64,000 nucleotides of DNA from Leptospiraceae bacterium (lineage in GTDB: Bacteria > Spirochaetota > Leptospiria > Leptospirales > Leptospiraceae). Position 1 is the first letter of the stretch. Every line of letters begins with the position of its first letter. The DNA lies in the NCBI GenBank assembly GCA_024233875.1, contig JACKPB010000001.1, positions 248,001-312,000 on the forward strand. Reading direction: 5' to 3'. Below, in pieces: positions 43,762 through 52,463 of the stretch. The position numbers and the translations under genes were made by a program. The notes under the pieces were generated by a model. It searched no databases. It was not told the origin of the DNA and saw only the letters and a list, made by a program, of their open reading frames with translations.

Positions 43762-46700
43762 ATGCCGATAAACCCCATCAAAAATTTAAATAAAATCCCT
43801 TCAACAGAGAGAAATTTGGTTGAAAGAGGTCTTTCAAATGCCCTCAGGAAGAAAAAGTTAGGTGGAATTCCGATTGATTTCATTCAAATTGAAAATTTTC
43901 TTTCCGGGGGAAAAACAGGAGCAGTGGTCTTTGTGGCAAGTTACGGTTTGGACAAGGCTCCGGAAAATTCATCCAAATCCGTAAAATCTAAGATTTCTAA
44001 GAAAAAAACTCCACTCAAATCTGAATCGCAAAAATCATCCTCTTTCATTCGAGTATTGAAGGTAGCTCCAAAAGAAGTATGTGAAAGTGAAAATGAGGGT
44101 TATGAAAAAACCCGAGAGACACTTTTGGATATCTTCAGTCAGGTGGAATACAAAAAAGAAGATGAGTTCAAAATGGAGGACAATTCCACCTATGGGATTT
44201 TGCTCTATCAAAATGTGGGAACGATTGCAGTAGGTGATTTGAAAGGGATTTCGAAATACTTCAATCAAACTGTCTTACATCCATCCGAAGAGAATCGATC
44301 TTATGAAAAAATCGGTAAAGAACTTTCCCTTCTACTACAAAAAGAAGTATTTTATGGTCTAAAAAAAGGTCTTTATGGTGATCATAGAAAAATTATAGCT
44401 GATCTCAGTGAATATTATGGTGACAAACTAAAGTCTGAATCAGTGAAAAATGGTCTCCTGGAAATTTCTAAACTGGATCCGGATCTACCCGGTATAGAAA
44501 CTATTTTGAATTTTTTCAATAAGAAATCATCGTACTACTCAGTTAATTACATTCATGGTGATCTGAATCCCGAAAATATTTTGATTTGGGAGGATGATAG
44601 AAATCTCATGAAATGCAAGCTTATTGATTTCGGTGAAGTTATGTTAAAAAAGAAAGATAATTTCACACCATTGTTTTGGGACTTCTCCCGGCTCATGGGA
44701 GAGATGATTCTCAACTTTTTTGAAGAAATCCTCGAGAGCGGCTCTGAAAGGTTTTCATCTGAGGTAGATCCCGGTCTAAGGACCAGGTCGGTAGCGGTAG
44801 AGTTTCTCGGTATTTTGCGATCATATTTGATAGATCAATATACAAAAATAGACAATCCCAAAAATGAATACATGACTCTTGTTCGGGTGTATCTGACAAC
44901 CTTATTTGATTTTTTAAATGAAAGCAGGAGCGGGATGAGGGATCTAAAAAGACCAGAAGTGCTTCGCGATTATCTGCATTCTCAAATTTGTTTCTTTCTG
45001 TTTTTCTCAAAATTCAATAAAGAAAGCATTCAAAAAAGATATTTCTCCCTGCTTCTGGCTATCGATCTTCAGGCATTTCTCGAATCGGAAGAAGGAGATC
45101 TAAAGGTTTCCATTCAATCATTAGAAAAATCTTATTTTACTTTTGGTGGTAATTTTGAAAAAGATAGGAAACCGGTGATCGGTCCTCCTGAAGGATCCCG
45201 ATCTCCCTACATGGGTTTATCTTACTTTCAAGAAAAGGATAGGGAATATTTCTTTGGAAGAGAAAAGATCATAATTGATTTGATCAATGCCATTGAGGGT
45301 TATTCTGTTGTTGCCCTGGCTGGACCTTCCGGAAGCGGAAAGTCATCTATAGTCCATGCGGGTGTGATCCCTTATTTGAAAGAAAAACAATATATGGTAT
45401 TTAAATTTCGCCCCGGAATCAATCCTACAGGATCTGCTATCCATTCTCTCGGAGGCGGGGAAACTCTAAGGGACTCAGTTTACGAACAATTGAGAAAGTA
45501 TCCCGACCGAAAATTATTCTTACTCGGTGATCAGTTTGAGGAAATCTTTACACAATCGGGAAACTCTGAAGATATCAATAGTCTGATGACAAATATTATG
45601 CATTGCATTCGGGAATTCGGATCACGCTTTAAATTTTTGCTCACAATCCGTGCGGATTTTTGGTCAAGACTCCTGGAAGAGAGGGGATTTGCTCAATTTC
45701 TTACAGAGGGAGATTCGGGGGGACAGGTAGGAAGGCATTTTTTTCTTCTCCCTATGAAAACAGAAGAATTGAGGTCAGCCATAGAATCTCCCCTGAAGAT
45801 AGCCGGTTTGCAGATTCAGGAAGGTTTGACTGATTTGATTTTGACTTCAGTTGTCAAAGAGCCGGGTAGTCTTCCACTTCTGGAGTTTTGTTTGGAAGAA
45901 CTCTGGAAGACTCAGGTTGATTATACTTTAACTTATGAGGCTTACAAAGCCATAGGGGAAGTTAGGGGTGCTCTGGCAACCTATGCAGAAGAAGTATACT
46001 TTCAATTGAATGAGTCCGAAAGAACTCTCATGAAAAAACTTATGTTGCAGTTGATTCAACCCGGGCAGGGAACTGAAGATACAAGAAGAATTGCCATTTT
46101 AGATGATCTTATAAACAACCAAACTTCTACCAATGGATTCCTGAAGGGAAAGAAAACAACACCGGACAAAGCTGAATCTTCAGGTGAAGTGATTAGGGAT
46201 TTTATTCAGAAGATTGCCGGTAAGAGATTGATTGTAACAGGGGAAAATGAAGAAGGCAAATCGACTATTGAAGTGGTTCATGAAGCCTTGATTCGGGAAT
46301 GGAAACGTTTGAGAGAGTGGATACATACAGATCGGGAATTCAGAATCTGGCAGGAAAAAATCCGTGCTTTTCAAAAAGAATGGGATGAAAACAATCGGGA
46401 AGAAGTGTTACTCCTGAGTGGAAGTAATCTTATGACATCCCTGGAATGGATGGACCAGAGGTCTTCCGATTTGAGTCAGAAAGATTTTGAATACATCGAT
46501 CTCAGTCAAAAAAATCAACAGAAGAAACGAATCAAATTTTGGTCTGTGTCCGGAGTCCTCATGACTGTGATACTCGGGTTTGCAATTTTTGGTGCTAAAA
46601 ATTACTTTCGGGCTGAAGAGAAAGAATTGGAGGTTGTCAAACAAACTAATATTTCTGAGGATAGGGAAAAGCAAATTCAGGAGGCTCTAAAGGTTCTCGA

Positions 46701-47199
46701 TTCCAAACAAAAAGAATTAGATAAGCAAACTCTTCTCTTAAAAGAGAAAGAATTATTGGTAAAAAAGATCGAGGAAAAAACAGAAAAATTAAAACAGGAG
46801 AATCAAACCAAAGAAGAATCCTTAAAAGAAAAGAAAAAAGAAATCGATACAATAACCGAAAAAATTGCAAAAGGTTTTTCTCTGAAGAAGGAAGAACTAC
46901 TTCATTCGGGAGAAATCGACAACTGGAGCGAATATCAGGGGAAACTGAACTGGACTTCAGCCAACAAAAAATGCAGTTCTCTCGGTAGAGGATGGAGGTT
47001 GCCCAAACGTGGGGAATGGCAGGTCAATTTTGGTACCAATAAATCCAAACTCAAAAAGTCCTGGATCGTTTCTGAGTTCGGAGAGCATTGGACATCGGAA
47101 AGTTATTCACCGGGCAGGATGTACACCTTCATAGTTGACTTTGGTGACGTGAGTCATGGACCTAAGTCCATAACCAAACACGTTCGATGTATCCACTGA
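43762..47199 (+). CDS. Kinase-like/STAND NTPase/transmembrane/Lcl-domain fusion protein
   Basis: An 1145-residue multidomain protein. About 40-330: a phosphotransferase (kinase-like) domain with HGDLNPENI (H265, D267, N272) and IDFGE (D289), so the active site looks intact. About 480-860: an nSTAND1-type NTPase with Walker A GPSGSGKSS (521-529), Walker B LLGDQFEEIF (D590, E593), LTIRADFW, LPLLEFCLEELW and VVHEALIREWKRLREW. About 926-946: one membrane helix. 950-1045: Lys/Glu-rich coiled coil. About 1055-1145: an Lcl C-terminal (DUF1566) domain with WRLPKRGEW and C1071, C1143. The probable topology is cytoplasmic kinase and NTPase, with the coiled coil and Lcl domain outside. STAND NTPases act as signal switches, often in defence. 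No partner gene is obvious. Confidence 0.86.
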   Translation: MPINPIKNLNKIPSTERNLVERGLSNALRKKKLGGIPIDFIQIENFLSGGKTGAVVFVASYGLDKAPENSSKSVKSKISKKKTPLKSESQKSSSFIRVLKVAPKEVCESENEGYEKTRETLLDIFSQVEYKKEDEFKMEDNSTYGILLYQNVGTIAVGDLKGISKYFNQTVLHPSEENRSYEKIGKELSLLLQKEVFYGLKKGLYGDHRKIIADLSEYYGDKLKSESVKNGLLEISKLDPDLPGIETILNFFNKKSSYYSVNYIHGDLNPENILIWEDDRNLMKCKLIDFGEVMLKKKDNFTPLFWDFSRLMGEMILNFFEEILESGSERFSSEVDPGLRTRSVAVEFLGILRSYLIDQYTKIDNPKNEYMTLVRVYLTTLFDFLNESRSGMRDLKRPEVLRDYLHSQICFFLFFSKFNKESIQKRYFSLLLAIDLQAFLESEEGDLKVSIQSLEKSYFTFGGNFEKDRKPVIGPPEGSRSPYMGLSYFQEKDREYFFGREKIIIDLINAIEGYSVVALAGPSGSGKSSIVHAGVIPYLKEKQYMVFKFRPGINPTGSAIHSLGGGETLRDSVYEQLRKYPDRKLFLLGDQFEEIFTQSGNSEDINSLMTNIMHCIREFGSRFKFLLTIRADFWSRLLEERGFAQFLTEGDSGGQVGRHFFLLPMKTEELRSAIESPLKIAGLQIQEGLTDLILTSVVKEPGSLPLLEFCLEELWKTQVDYTLTYEAYKAIGEVRGALATYAEEVYFQLNESERTLMKKLMLQLIQPGQGTEDTRRIAILDDLINNQTSTNGFLKGKKTTPDKAESSGEVIRDFIQKIAGKRLIVTGENEEGKSTIEVVHEALIREWKRLREWIHTDREFRIWQEKIRAFQKEWDENNREEVLLLSGSNLMTSLEWMDQRSSDLSQKDFEYIDLSQKNQQKKRIKFWSVSGVLMTVILGFAIFGAKNYFRAEEKELEVVKQTNISEDREKQIQEALKVLDSKQKELDKQTLLLKEKELLVKKIEEKTEKLKQENQTKEESLKEKKKEIDTITEKIAKGFSLKKEELLHSGEIDNWSEYQGKLNWTSANKKCSSLGRGWRLPKRGEWQVNFGTNKSKLKKSWIVSEFGEHWTSESYSPGRMYTFIVDFGDVSHGPKSITKHVRCIH

Positions 47200-47218
47200 T
47201 TGTTTTGAGCATCGGGAC

Positions 47219-48229
47219 TCAGAAGCCCAGATGGATTGAGAATTGTATGTATGGATAATTGTACTCGAATCTGCTATTGATGGATTTGTAAAATGCCTGT
47301 TGTATTACAGATTCAATCACATTTATATTTTCTGTTGTTACATAGGAATAGTTATCGAAGGATCTTCTGTATACTTCGCTAATGTACCCGAGTTGAATGT
47401 GAAAAATCGAAATTGGTTTGAAGATCAGAGCGAAGTTTCTATGGTATCCATTGACTTTCATAGCACCGGAATCCTGGATACTGACGCTTCCACTTGAATA
47501 AGGAATTAAGGATAGTGGAGTGTAAACATTTCCGGATTTGGATACAGTTTCTCTTGTTCCTGATAAATTCAAAGTTTCATAAGTAGCCAGAAGAGTGATG
47601 GAATCAAATGGATGAAGCTCAATCCCGGCTCCGGGCACAAGGCCTGCATAATGAAAAGTGCCTGTCTGGGTTCCGGATTTGGTAAAGTTTTGGAGACCGG
47701 AAGAATTGAGAAATTGATAGTAGTAACTGAAGTTGTTGTCATAGGCCTGACTGACTTTGTGGTATCTAAGAATTCCACCTATAGATATGAAATCTCCAAT
47801 CGGAAAGTACTGAGCAATCCCTAATTTGTAGGATGTTTCCTGCCATCTAAAGTTATCTTTTGAAATGGGAATGGGTGTGTTCGGAAAGTAGGCGGTTTCC
47901 ATATTCACAGTTGAGCGATTGATGTGACGTCGATCCAGGAGAATCCGAAAGCGATCTTCGTAGCGGTACTCTACGCCAAGATTGTAATTTCCGGCTCGAT
48001 GGGACCCTGTGATGTCTGATTTCGGAACAGGGTAGATGGCATTTCCGGTATTGTTGTAGTTATTCAATAAGATTGCATCATTTGTTCCTATTTGTCTCCT
48101 GTCTCCAACTTCTGATGGACTTAGGTTTCCCATACCCCAGGAGGCTCTTCCCTGAATGGAATGGGTCGGGATATCTCTCCCAAGAATAGGCAGAATAGAA
48201 AGGGTCAGAAAAATGAAAAAACGAATCAT
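47219..48229 (-). CDS. Outer-membrane beta-barrel protein, FadL/porin-like
   Basis: 336 residues with a signal peptide (IFLTLSILPILG) and alternating amphipathic strands ending in the aromatic C-terminus FSIHLGF expected of outer-membrane barrels. FRILLDRRHINRSTVNMETAYF and HFDSITLLATYETLN-type segments recall FadL-like barrels, but this is a structural guess. Its 3' end lies 19 bases from that of the STAND gene. Confidence 0.7.
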   Translation of the reverse strand: MIRFFIFLTLSILPILGRDIPTHSIQGRASWGMGNLSPSEVGDRRQIGTNDAILLNNYNNTGNAIYPVPKSDITGSHRAGNYNLGVEYRYEDRFRILLDRRHINRSTVNMETAYFPNTPIPISKDNFRWQETSYKLGIAQYFPIGDFISIGGILRYHKVSQAYDNNFSYYYQFLNSSGLQNFTKSGTQTGTFHYAGLVPGAGIELHPFDSITLLATYETLNLSGTRETVSKSGNVYTPLSLIPYSSGSVSIQDSGAMKVNGYHRNFALIFKPISIFHIQLGYISEVYRRSFDNYSYVTTENINVIESVIQQAFYKSINSRFEYNYPYIQFSIHLGF

Positions 48230-48457
48230 GAAAAATCCTTTGAGTTTTTGTATTCATTTCTTTAGACAGCAGTGAAAGTGAAAGGATTTTTATCTGAATC
48301 TTAATTCCTGATCCAGAATGCCTGGAATTGAATAAAAATCGAAGGATTTCAGGTCTGAGAGTTCGAACGGGCAATCTTTTAAGCAATTTCTGAGCATTTT
48401 TGACCGATAAAAAAAAAGAGTTTAAAATTTGCCCCGAATGGTAGAATAAGAAAATAC

Positions 48458-50431
48458 ATGCGTGTACTATTCCTATACCTTCTTTTAATGTTCTCCACGA
48501 TTTTGGGAGACCCACTAACTGTGTCCGAAAATTCTTTCGGATATCCTCTGAATACTCAAAATTCTGAATACTGTCCCATAATAGCTCCCAATTCCAGATA
48601 TCTGGTCTTCCAATCCAACCGTCCGGGTGGAATGGGGGGGATGGATGTTTGGATTTCTGAAAATAAAAATTTTCGAAATCGTTCCGAAAAACCGATTTGG
48701 TCGGATCCTATGAATTTTCGGGAGTTGAATACTCCTGACTTTGAAGGGCCATTTACGATCCGCTTTGATAAAAATGGACTTCCTCTCGAGATATTTTTTA
48801 CATCCAGAAAGTCACCGATTTCAGGTAGAGATGGGCTGAAGGGTCTCAATATCTACACGATCAAAAATCTAACTAGGAAAAATCCGGCCACTGACTCCTG
48901 GTCGAAACCCGAGCACATTTTGGAGTTCAATTCTCATTTCGATGATAAAATGCCTGCTATCTCTCCGGATGGAAAGTCACTCGTTTTTGCTTCCAATCGT
49001 CCGGGAGGATTTGGAGGATTTGATCTATGGATCTCGAATCGGGATTTAAAGATCAATAAGTGGTCGTCTCCAATCAATTTGGGTCCCAAAATCAATAGTT
49101 CAGCAAATGAAATCATGCCTTCCTACCACTATGATGGACAAACCTTATTTTTCAGCTCGGATAGACTGGATGAAAATTTCAAATTTAGCTTCTACATGGC
49201 AGATTTTGATGACGATAGTTTGATTTTAACCGCAGAAGAAGAGAAAAAGAGACTGGAAAACGACTCTCCCCCTGTTTTCCCAAAAGTTCGAACTCTTAAA
49301 AAACTTCCCCAGCCGCTTTCGAGTGAGCATGACGACGAAGGAATCTCCCTTTCTCACGATGGGCTCTGGATCTACTACGCCTCCAATCGTCCGGGAGGAG
49401 AGGGACAATTTGACATCTATAGAGCTCCCGTCACCGAGGCAATGCGAAAGCCCTATTCCTTTGATCTCAGCGGGGTGATCCTGGATGGATCAGAAAAGAC
49501 CATGATCGGTCTCGATTCAACGATTCGTATCTACAATGAAAAAGGTTTGCTCAGAGTCATCACCTCCAAGCGTATCGGTGGAGACATAGCAATCAAATCT
49601 GAAGATGAGCCTGTCAACTTCCGCACCAGACTCCTCACCGGAACCAGATATAAGTTTGAAGTTTCCTCTCCCGGTTTTCATCCCAATGAGTTCAGCTTGG
49701 ATCTGACGGGAACTATCGGTAGAAATAAATCCAAATATGTAAAAGTGATTCTCATGCCCATCACGGAAGAACCTGAGGACATCAAAAAGCCGGATAATAA
49801 CTCTACGGATCCGGAAGTTCCTCAGTATACCCGTGTGATTCTCAGGGATGGTGATTCCAAGAAGTTTTTAGTCGAAGGAAAAGTGATTCTCTATAGTGAC
49901 GATCAAAAGGGAGGCTATGAGCTTTCCAGGGATCAGGAGTTCTTTGTATTGAAGGAATTTCCACCGGGTGATTTTGAGCTTACCGGATCTGCAACAGGAT
50001 ACACAACCGAAACGATTGTTATCAAAAAAGAGAATACAGAGCTAAGAGATCAAAAGGAAATCATTGTCGATCTGAATCGTCTTTCAAACAAAGCAACCAT
50101 CTATCAGAATGTAATTTTGTTCAACTTCAGTGAATCCACAATTCGACCTGAGGAAATGCCAAAACTCAAAGCCACTGTTGCCTATCTTTCCAAGAATAAA
50201 GATAGGATAGAGATTGGCGGACACACAGACAACATAGATAGTAAAGAATTCAATGTCAAACTCAGTCTCAAAAGAGCTGAAGTCATCAAACAATACCTTG
50301 TAGATCATGGAATCTCAGAAGACAGAATCGAAACAAGGGGATATTGGTACTCTCAACCGGTCGAATCGAATGAAACCCCCGAAGGCCGGGCAAAAAATCG
50401 AAGGGTGACTTTCAAGCGTCTGGAAAAATGA
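48458..50431 (+). CDS. PD40-repeat protein with C-terminal OmpA domain
   Basis: 657 residues. The signal peptide is LYLLLMFSTILG. Then come at least three PD40/TolB-like propeller blades with the repeated SNRPGG motif: VFQSNRPGGMGGMDVWIS, VFASNRPGGFGGFDLWIS and YYASNRPGGEGQFDIYRA. A middle carbohydrate-binding-like or Ig-like region comes next, and finally an OmpA domain (GGHTDNIDSKEF, LSLKRAEVIKQYL) that binds peptidoglycan. It probably tethers an envelope complex to the cell wall. Confidence 0.88.
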   Translation: MRVLFLYLLLMFSTILGDPLTVSENSFGYPLNTQNSEYCPIIAPNSRYLVFQSNRPGGMGGMDVWISENKNFRNRSEKPIWSDPMNFRELNTPDFEGPFTIRFDKNGLPLEIFFTSRKSPISGRDGLKGLNIYTIKNLTRKNPATDSWSKPEHILEFNSHFDDKMPAISPDGKSLVFASNRPGGFGGFDLWISNRDLKINKWSSPINLGPKINSSANEIMPSYHYDGQTLFFSSDRLDENFKFSFYMADFDDDSLILTAEEEKKRLENDSPPVFPKVRTLKKLPQPLSSEHDDEGISLSHDGLWIYYASNRPGGEGQFDIYRAPVTEAMRKPYSFDLSGVILDGSEKTMIGLDSTIRIYNEKGLLRVITSKRIGGDIAIKSEDEPVNFRTRLLTGTRYKFEVSSPGFHPNEFSLDLTGTIGRNKSKYVKVILMPITEEPEDIKKPDNNSTDPEVPQYTRVILRDGDSKKFLVEGKVILYSDDQKGGYELSRDQEFFVLKEFPPGDFELTGSATGYTTETIVIKKENTELRDQKEIIVDLNRLSNKATIYQNVILFNFSESTIRPEEMPKLKATVAYLSKNKDRIEIGGHTDNIDSKEFNVKLSLKRAEVIKQYLVDHGISEDRIETRGYWYSQPVESNETPEGRAKNRRVTFKRLEK

Positions 50432-50469
50432 TCCGAACGTTTTGATTTTGAGACTTGCAAGGAATGCAA

Positions 50470-50505
50470 TCCCTAAAAAATCTGTACTGTTATGCTTTTT
50501 AGGGA
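50470..50505. promoter_or_regulatory. Hairpin between the PD40/OmpA gene and hisS
   Basis: TCCCTAAAAA (50470-50479) and TTTTTAGGGA (50496-50505) pair perfectly. GGAAT (50461-50465) and ATTCC flank them as an outer pair. It ends about nine bases before the hisS ribosome site. There is no T-run, so termination of the upstream gene or control of hisS translation is open. Confidence 0.45.
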
Positions 50506-50526
50506 ATTCCTTCGAGGATAAGAAAA

Positions 50527-51840
50527 TTGGCAGAGAAAAAATTACCAACCTCAAACTATAAGGGTACAAGAGACTTTTATCCGGAAGACATGGTCTTTCG
50601 CAATTGGATGTTTTCCAGGATGAGAGAAGTTGTAGAGTCTTTCGGATATCGGGAGTATGATGGACCGATTTTGGAGTCCATTGATCTTTTCAAAGCCAAG
50701 AGTGGTCAGGAAATCGTAGAAAAGCAGCTCTATGACTTTGTGGACAAAGGGGATCGGCACGTCACCATCAGACCGGAGATGACTCCAACTCTGGCCAGAA
50801 TGGTTGCAGCAAAAGTCAGGGATCTTCCCAAACCGATCCGATGGTTTAGCATCCCTAATCTCTGGAGGTATGAAGCTCCCGGACATGGCAGACTCAGAGA
50901 GCACTGGCAATTGAATGTGGATATTTTCGGTGTGAATTCTCTGAGAGCTGAGTTTGAAATTCTCCAGTTGGCGGCTAGTATTCTCTATGCGTTCGGGGCA
51001 AAATCCACTGATTTTCGAATTCAATTTTCACATCGAAGAATTCTTTCCGACTTTTTGCAAAAATCTCTGGGATTGCCTGCGGACAAAGAACAGGCAGTGG
51101 CGAAAATCCTCGATAAAAAGAGCAAAATCACCAGAGAAGAATTCCTTTCCCTTTTGAGAGAAGTCTTAGACAACCCTGAGACGCAAATTCCATTGATTGA
51201 TAGATATCTGGAATCCGATTTGACTTCCCTCACTCAATTTCCTGAAATTTCTCCTGAAGTCATAGCAGAAATGCAAAATTTTTATCGGGAAATGGAAGCG
51301 GTGGGTCATTCCGATAATTTAGATTTTGATCCATCTATCATCAGGGGTTTCGATTACTACACAGGTTTTATCTTCGAAATCTTTGATACCGATCCCAAAA
51401 ACAAGAGGTCTCTTTACGGAGGGGGAAGATATGACAATTTGATCGGTCTTTTCTCCAATGATCAACTCTCCGGAATCGGCTTCGGTCTGGGAGATGTGAC
51501 CCTTCAGAACTTTTTAGAGACTCACAACCTTATTCCTGAATTCAATAGAGATGATTCTGTTTACATTCCCCTGCTTTCTGACTCTGTATTTCTTGATCTG
51601 GTCCAATTGACCACTGAGCTTCGATCATCGGGAATCACAGTCGAAACTTCACTAGATGTTCAAAAAATGGGAAAACAAATTCAAAATGCCGAAAAAAAAG
51701 GATTTCGATATCTTTTGATCTTCGGTGAAGACGAACGGAATGAAGGGAAGGTTCTATTGAAAGATCTCAAACAATCCTCTCAAAAACCTCTAAATAGGGA
51801 AAAACTAGCAGAAGAGCTGAAAAGAGAACTTGGAATTTGA
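50527..51840 (+). CDS. hisS: Histidyl-tRNA synthetase
   Basis: A 437-residue class II synthetase. Motif 1 is in GTRDFYPEDM and onward; motif 2 region RYEAPGHGRLREHWQLNVDIFG; histidine-specific motifs RGFDYYTGFIFEIF and LYGGGRYDNLIGLF. The start is TTG with GAGGAT about 8 bases upstream. The next gene begins within its stop codon. Confidence 0.96.
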   Translation: MAEKKLPTSNYKGTRDFYPEDMVFRNWMFSRMREVVESFGYREYDGPILESIDLFKAKSGQEIVEKQLYDFVDKGDRHVTIRPEMTPTLARMVAAKVRDLPKPIRWFSIPNLWRYEAPGHGRLREHWQLNVDIFGVNSLRAEFEILQLAASILYAFGAKSTDFRIQFSHRRILSDFLQKSLGLPADKEQAVAKILDKKSKITREEFLSLLREVLDNPETQIPLIDRYLESDLTSLTQFPEISPEVIAEMQNFYREMEAVGHSDNLDFDPSIIRGFDYYTGFIFEIFDTDPKNKRSLYGGGRYDNLIGLFSNDQLSGIGFGLGDVTLQNFLETHNLIPEFNRDDSVYIPLLSDSVFLDLVQLTTELRSSGITVETSLDVQKMGKQIQNAEKKGFRYLLIFGEDERNEGKVLLKDLKQSSQKPLNREKLAEELKRELGI

Positions 51841-52358
51841 AACGGTCATTTGAAAAAATTGATATTTTGATTGCTGAGAACATCAATAAATCATTCAAAA
51901 ACCCTATTTTAGATAAAATCCTCTCCAAAACCAATAAAGGAGAGACCTTCATCCTGGTTCTTATCTTCTATTTATTGATTTTTCCGGTTGAATCTCCCTT
52001 TTTGGTGATCACCTTCACTTCTACAATAGCATTTTTTAATGATCGATTTGTTCTGATTCTGAAAAAATTCATCTCCCGCAGGCGACCTTCTCTTAAGGTC
52101 TTGGGAAAGGAGAACAATCATCCGGACCTAAATCATTCGTTTCCTTCCGCCCATGCTGCCAATTCTATGGTAACGGCTGTGATACTGTATTTTTCTTTCG
52201 GTTTTCCTGAATATTTCTTTATTTTCTCTTTGTATGCCGGTCTCGGAAGACTTTTGACCCTTCACCATTTTTTGAGTGATGTGATCGGTGGCTGGATGAT
52301 TGGCTTTTTCATAGGAGGAGCCGGAGTCATCCTACATCATTTCCTATTTCTTGTTTGA
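51837..52358 (+). CDS. PAP2-family membrane phosphatase
   Basis: 173 residues with about four to five membrane helices and the three PAP2 signatures: KKFISRRRPSLK, SFPSAHAAN and HHFLSDVIGGW. It dephosphorylates a lipid or isoprenoid pyrophosphate at the membrane. It starts at TTG overlapping the hisS stop by 4 bases. Confidence 0.9.
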   Translation: MKRSFEKIDILIAENINKSFKNPILDKILSKTNKGETFILVLIFYLLIFPVESPFLVITFTSTIAFFNDRFVLILKKFISRRRPSLKVLGKENNHPDLNHSFPSAHAANSMVTAVILYFSFGFPEYFFIFSLYAGLGRLLTLHHFLSDVIGGWMIGFFIGGAGVILHHFLFLV

Positions 52359-52463
52359 TATTTCCTTTAACCAAATAGATTGACAATCTTTTTGCGATTA
52401 TTAACGTATTCTTAGATAGTGAGAAAATTCTCCGATTCTAAAAAAAAACTGTGAGAGTATATT

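Noticed and set aside
43762..47199. WD40 or FGE-sulfatase C-terminus on the STAND protein
   Set aside because: No WD repeats or FGE motifs; the terminal domain has the WRLP and cysteine pattern of DUF1566 instead.
48355..48385. GTTCGAAC as a tRNA T-loop
   Set aside because: No acceptor stem, D-arm or anticodon arm can be formed around it.
50551..51024. 157-codon antisense frame within hisS
   Set aside because: hisS motifs are intact in the plus frame; the other is a shadow.
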